From Candidatus Levyibacteriota bacterium (GTDB lineage: Bacteria > Patescibacteriota > Microgenomatia > Levybacterales > UBA12049): 10,288 nucleotides of DNA. The position numbers were made by a program, and so were the translations under genes. Every line of letters starts with the position of its first letter. Positions within the stretch are counted from its first letter, which is position 1. The notes beneath the pieces were generated by a model. The model saw only the letters and a program-made list of their open reading frames with translations. It did no database searches and was not told the origin of the DNA. Of this stretch, positions 6,604 to 10,288 are shown one piece after another. The stretch lies in the NCBI GenBank assembly GCA_018061205.1, contig JAGOUP010000015.1, positions 1-10,288 on the forward strand. Reading direction: 5' to 3'.

Positions 6604-6651
6604 AAAAGAGGAGCAAAAGTGTCATTGAGGCACTAATTATACTATAGGTTA

Positions 6652-6681
6652 TTGACAGGCTCGCTCTACGCATGATATACA
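6652..6681 (+). promoter_or_regulatory. Candidate proximal rpoB promoter
   Basis: A perfect TTGACA (6652-6657) is followed after 18 bp by TATACA (6676-6681, 4 of 6), which is preceded by TGA to form an extended -10 (TGATATACA). Transcription would begin near 6688, giving a 31-base leader that includes the ribosome binding site at 6706-6714. This is the best rightward promoter in the spacer. Confidence 0.55.
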
Positions 6682-6705
6682 CATAATACCTTAAATTTCA
6701 AAAAG

Positions 6706-6714
6706 AAGGTGAGG
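6706..6714 (+). promoter_or_regulatory. Strong ribosome binding site for the longer rpoB start
   Basis: AAGGTGAGG lies 4 bases before ATG 6719 (9 if only AAGG pairs). It is the only strong purine-rich site before a gene in this window and favours ATG 6719 over the in-frame ATG 6770, which has only an A-run upstream. It also overlaps an out-of-frame GTG at 6715 opening an 11-codon frame. Confidence 0.6.
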
Positions 6715-6718
6715 GTGT

Positions 6719-9700
6719 ATGCCCTACCTTTTTTGTTGTGGAAGAGATAGCTACTGCATAAAAAAACCAATGCCGAAGAAAAAAAATACAAACAATCATT
6801 CTGATCGACAAAACTGGGGAAGAACCTATACAACCTTACCAACGCTTGACTTGCTCGCTTCTCAAAAAGAATCGTATCAATGGTTCAAGGACGTTGCTAT
6901 CGGTGAACTTCTCAAAGAAATATCCCCTATCAATGATTTTACTGATAAAAGTTGGAGTCTCGATCTCAATGAATACCGATTCGGTAAAGTTTCTGTTACT
7001 CCAAAACAAGCATTAACCAAAGGCGTTACTCATGACGTTCCTCTCTATGTAAAAGCAACCCTCACCAATAAAAAGACTGGAAAAAGTCAAACCCAAGAAG
7101 TTTTTCTAGGAGATATTCCTGAAATGACTGATAGAGGGACATTTATCGTTAACGGTATTGAACGAGCAGTGGTGAGTCAGTTGGTTCGATCTCCTGGTGT
7201 CTTTTTTACCTCGACACCTGATCCAATAACGGGTAAAATGCTTTATAGTGCTGAAATCAGACCTATTCATGGCTCATGGCTTGAATTTTCAACGACCAGA
7301 CATGATACGATTACGGTCAAAATTGATAGACGACGAAAGTTTTTAGCTTCAACCTTTCTCCGAGCTATTGGTATCTCTTCAAGTGAAGCAATCAAAGAAA
7401 AATTCAATGAAGTCACCACTGGTTTAGAAGGAAAACTAGCTTCAGATGTCAATGCATACATCGAAAACACTATTGCAAAAGATGAAACCCAAAATGAAAC
7501 AGAAGCAAATATTGAAATATTCAGACGCATGCACCCAGGAGAGCCTATTGTTTTAGAAAAAATCCGAGAAAACTTTTTAGGACTCTTTTTTAACAATAGA
7601 CGATATGATTTAGGAACAGTCGGACGATACAAGATCAATAAAAAACTTGCAAAGACTCCTGGATTTAATCCCTCAGAAGAAAATGTGCTCAGTGTTGATG
7701 ATATTATCGGAACAATTTCTTATCTCGTTCGTTTGAGTCAAGGGATTGGTGTTGTTGATGACATTGACAGTTTGGCAAATCGACGTGTTCGAAGAGCTGG
7801 AGAATTGGTTGCAACAACGGCATTTAGAATTGGTATTTTGCGACTTGAGAGAAGTGTCAAAGAGCGCATGAGTCTTATTCAGCCAGACCAGCCAGTTTCA
7901 ATTGGTGGACTCATTAATGCACGTCCTGTTATGGCTTCTATCAATGAATTCTTCAGAACTTCACAGCTGTCAACCATTTTAGATCAAACCAATCCACTTT
8001 CCGAGATCGACAATTTAAATCGTTTGACCGTCATGGGAACCGGTGGTATCTCACGAGAGCGCGCAGCGTTTTCTATTCGAGATATTAACAGTTCTCAATA
8101 TAGTAGAATTGATCCTATCAGATCTCCTGAAGGACCAAATATCGGTTTGGTAACATATCTTTCACTCTATGCTCGAATCAATGCATACGGCTTTTTGGAA
8201 GCACCATATAGAACAGTGGTCACAGAGAAAAAGAACGGAAAAAGTACCAGTCGTGCAACCGAGAAGATTGTGTATATCACTTCAGATGATGAACAAGAGC
8301 ATTATATTACCCATGCCATGATGCTTGATGATGATGGATTTGTGAAGCATGATCGGGTAGATGCTCGATACAAAGGAGAATTTATTGAAGCAGATAAAGA
8401 ATTGATTGAATATGTTGACGTATTACCACGACAAGTGGTTGGAACAGCGGCATCATTGATTCCGTTTGTTGCACATGATGAAGCCAACCGTGCACTCATG
8501 GGTACCCACATGCAATGTCAGGCAGTTCCTTTAGTAAAACCAACAGCTCCTATTGTGGGAACTGGTATGGAAGCAGCGGTTTCAGAAGTGATGGGTCGTG
8601 TGGTAAAAGCTCCTTTTGACGGGATTATAACGCATGCAGATGGTGATAGTGTTTCAATGGAAGGAAAAGAAGGGAAAGCACAATATAGTATTGACGCTTT
8701 TAGACGAACATCAAATGCAACAGCCTACACACAACGCCCAACAGTTCTCAAAGGACAGCAAGTGAAAAAAGGCGATGTTATTATTGATGGTCCAGCATCA
8801 GATCATGGAGAATTAGCTCTTGGACAAAATCTTCTTATTGCTTATGCATCACTTGATGGATTAGGGTATGAAGATGCTATTGTTATTTCTGAAAGATTAG
8901 TCAAAGAAGATGTACTTTCATCTATTCATATTGAAAAATATGAAGCTGCGATTGTTGAAACAAAACTCGGTCCTGAAGAGACAACACGAGATATTCCAAA
9001 TGTAGGAGAAGATGAATTGCTCAAATTGGATGCAGAAGGTGTTGTTGTTATCGGTAGTGAAGTAAAACCAGGCGATATTTTAGTCGGTAAGATTGCACCA
9101 AAAGGAGAAACTGAATTGACTGCTGAAGAAAGACTCTTGAGAGCTATTTTTGGAGAACAGGCTCGAGAAGTGAGAGATACCAGTCTTCGAGTCCCTCATG
9201 GAGAAAGAGGAACAGTTATTAGTGTCCAAACACTTGATCGAAAAAGTGGCGATGAATTGGAACCAGGAACAATTCGAAAGATTTTGGTCGAAGTTGCTCA
9301 GTTTAGACATGTTGTTGTTGGAGACAAATTGGCAGGACGACATGGAAACAAAGGTGTTATTTCAAAGATTTTACCACAAGCAGACATGCCATATTTAGCA
9401 GATGGGACACCTGTTGATATCATCATTTCTCCAATTTCAGTGCTTGCTCGTATGAATTTGGGACAGCTTTTGGAAGCACATCTTGGTTTGGCTGCAAGAA
9501 AACTCGGTATTACGGTTGCAGCACCAGTTTTTGAAAATATCAGTGAAGAGAGAATTATTGCAACAATGCGAGAAGCAGGTATGCGAGAAGACGGAAAAGC
9601 AGATCTGTTTGACGGACGAACTGGTAAAAAATACGAAACACCTGTTGTTGTTGGTGTTGCATATATCATGAAGCTGATCCACATGGTAGAAGATAAAACA

Positions 9701-10222
9701 CATGCACGAAGTACAGGACCATATTCACTTGTTACCCAACAGCCTCTTGGTGGAAAAGCACAAATGGGTGGACAAAGACTGGGAGAAATGGAAGTGTGGG
9801 CACTCGAAGCACATCGCGCACGATATATTTTACAGGAAATGTTAACGATTAAATCTGATGATATTGTCGGTCGAGCAAAAGCATTTGAAGCTATTGTCAA
9901 AGGTATGGACATCCCAACACCAAAAGTCCCTGAATCATTTAAAGTGCTTATTAAAGAACTGCAAGGATTGTCATTGAATGTTGTGCCTGTAGGGGCAACC
10001 GTGTATAATACACCTGTAGCACCTATTGATCCGGCTCTTATTGCAACTCCTTTGACAACGAATCCATCAGATGATGTGAAACAAGAAGAAAAGTTGGAAA
10101 GTGAAGTAAAAGAATTTGAAGAAGAATTGGGTGCAGAAGAGGTACTTAGTGCAAGCGAAGCTGTTGAAGATGGGCTCAAAATAGAAGGTGCGGAAGTAGA
10201 AGGAAAAGAAGACAATGAATAA
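6719..10222 (+). CDS. rpoB: DNA-directed RNA polymerase subunit beta
   Basis: This is the beta subunit of the RNA polymerase core; it forms half of the active-site cleft with RpoC. The 1167 residues show, in order, GIERAVVSQLVRSPGVFF (146-163), the rifampicin-pocket region (413-440), SPEGPNIGL (469-477), GLGYEDAIVISERL (714-727, with the acidic pair Glu718-Asp719), GDKLAGRHGNKGVIS (868-882, with Lys870 and Lys878 equivalent to E. coli Lys1065/Lys1073), and the C-terminal PYSLVTQQPLGGKAQ and GGQRLGEMEVWALEA blocks, ending at PESFKVLIKELQGL. The large E. coli insertions are absent, as in most bacteria. An acidic tail of about 75 residues follows. Pocket positions differ from E. coli at 513, 526, 531 and 533. 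ATG 6719 has the good ribosome site, but homology-style starts favour ATG 6770 (MPKKKNTN); the extra 17 residues carry three cysteines. rpoC overlaps the stop. No ribosomal-protein genes precede it; alaS is divergent. Confidence 0.97.
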   Translation: MPYLFCCGRDSYCIKKPMPKKKNTNNHSDRQNWGRTYTTLPTLDLLASQKESYQWFKDVAIGELLKEISPINDFTDKSWSLDLNEYRFGKVSVTPKQALTKGVTHDVPLYVKATLTNKKTGKSQTQEVFLGDIPEMTDRGTFIVNGIERAVVSQLVRSPGVFFTSTPDPITGKMLYSAEIRPIHGSWLEFSTTRHDTITVKIDRRRKFLASTFLRAIGISSSEAIKEKFNEVTTGLEGKLASDVNAYIENTIAKDETQNETEANIEIFRRMHPGEPIVLEKIRENFLGLFFNNRRYDLGTVGRYKINKKLAKTPGFNPSEENVLSVDDIIGTISYLVRLSQGIGVVDDIDSLANRRVRRAGELVATTAFRIGILRLERSVKERMSLIQPDQPVSIGGLINARPVMASINEFFRTSQLSTILDQTNPLSEIDNLNRLTVMGTGGISRERAAFSIRDINSSQYSRIDPIRSPEGPNIGLVTYLSLYARINAYGFLEAPYRTVVTEKKNGKSTSRATEKIVYITSDDEQEHYITHAMMLDDDGFVKHDRVDARYKGEFIEADKELIEYVDVLPRQVVGTAASLIPFVAHDEANRALMGTHMQCQAVPLVKPTAPIVGTGMEAAVSEVMGRVVKAPFDGIITHADGDSVSMEGKEGKAQYSIDAFRRTSNATAYTQRPTVLKGQQVKKGDVIIDGPASDHGELALGQNLLIAYASLDGLGYEDAIVISERLVKEDVLSSIHIEKYEAAIVETKLGPEETTRDIPNVGEDELLKLDAEGVVVIGSEVKPGDILVGKIAPKGETELTAEERLLRAIFGEQAREVRDTSLRVPHGERGTVISVQTLDRKSGDELEPGTIRKILVEVAQFRHVVVGDKLAGRHGNKGVISKILPQADMPYLADGTPVDIIISPISVLARMNLGQLLEAHLGLAARKLGITVAAPVFENISEERIIATMREAGMREDGKADLFDGRTGKKYETPVVVGVAYIMKLIHMVEDKTHARSTGPYSLVTQQPLGGKAQMGGQRLGEMEVWALEAHRARYILQEMLTIKSDDIVGRAKAFEAIVKGMDIPTPKVPESFKVLIKELQGLSLNVVPVGATVYNTPVAPIDPALIATPLTTNPSDDVKQEEKLESEVKEFEEELGAEEVLSASEAVEDGLKIEGAEVEGKEDNE

Positions 10223-10288
10223 TAAAAAAAACAAAGATCAAACAATTGTAGATTTTAAATCACTGCGAATTTTACTCGCGAGTAAAAC
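10215..10288 (+). CDS. rpoC: DNA-directed RNA polymerase subunit beta', first 24 codons
   Basis: The ATG lies inside the end of rpoB (8-bp overlap, ATGAATAA), and the frame stays open to the window edge. The peptide starts MNNKKNKDQ and continues into IVDFKSLRILLASK, the conserved 'DF..LRI.LAS' opening of RpoC. An AGGA at 10201-10204 lies 10 bases upstream, inside rpoB. The overlap makes translational coupling likely, which would help keep the two largest polymerase subunits in balance. Position right after rpoB is the near-universal bacterial arrangement. Confidence 0.9.
   Translation, partial: MNNKKNKDQTIVDFKSLRILLASK

Noticed and set aside
6715..6750. GTG-initiated 11-codon frame overlapping the rpoB start
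   Set aside because: The GTG immediately follows the ribosome site with no spacing, and the frame is too short to support.
9298..10245. Long open frame of 315 codons antisense to the 3' part of rpoB
   Set aside because: It is Ser/Thr/Pro-rich with no recognisable motif and mirrors a strongly conserved coding region on the other strand; its openness follows from the codon use of rpoB.
1..10288. CRISPR array, tRNA/rRNA genes, transposase or phage genes
   Set aside because: No spaced direct repeats, no cloverleaf-like segment and no mobile-element protein motifs were seen; the baseplate-J-like region is part of a cellular membrane protein rather than a tail cluster.

Overview
The window looks like a chromosomal segment of a Candidate Phyla Radiation (Patescibacteria) bacterium, possibly of the Microgenomates type. 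The clues are AT-rich DNA (roughly 35-40% GC by eye), an alanyl-tRNA synthetase without its C-terminal domain, a compact RpoB, a thymidine/AMP phosphorylase of the archaeal/CPR type, and a membrane protein joining an actin-like domain to a baseplate-J-like exterior. TGA is used as a stop by the sortase and by a 48-codon gene, which argues against the code-25 Gracilibacteria/Absconditabacteria. The phylum assignment is inference from protein style, not from a search.

Layout: two divergent transcription units meet in a 183-bp spacer at 6536-6718. Leftward from it run alaS (4457-6535), a 105-bp spacer filled by an inverted repeat array, a 750-residue actin-like/transmembrane/baseplate-J-like protein (2099-4351), a sortase (1384-2106), a previously unlisted 48-residue membrane microprotein (1241-1387) and a thymidine-phosphorylase-family gene that runs off the left edge (1-1233). 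The last four genes are packed tightly: 8-bp overlap, 4-bp ATGA overlap, then a 7-bp gap. Rightward run rpoB (6719-10222) and the first 24 codons of rpoC, which overlaps rpoB by 8 bp.

How the genes work together: rpoB-rpoC encode the catalytic core of RNA polymerase and alaS charges tRNA-Ala, so the divergent spacer controls two central information-processing units. It holds a TATAAT box placed so that alaS transcription should begin at its ATG (leaderless), and at least two plausible rpoB promoters. The surface-protein/sortase/microprotein block is the accessory part: one envelope-spanning protein linking a cytoplasmic actin-like fold to an exterior domain, a membrane-anchored transpeptidase, and a coupled small membrane peptide. 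No stretch over 300 bases lacks a gene.
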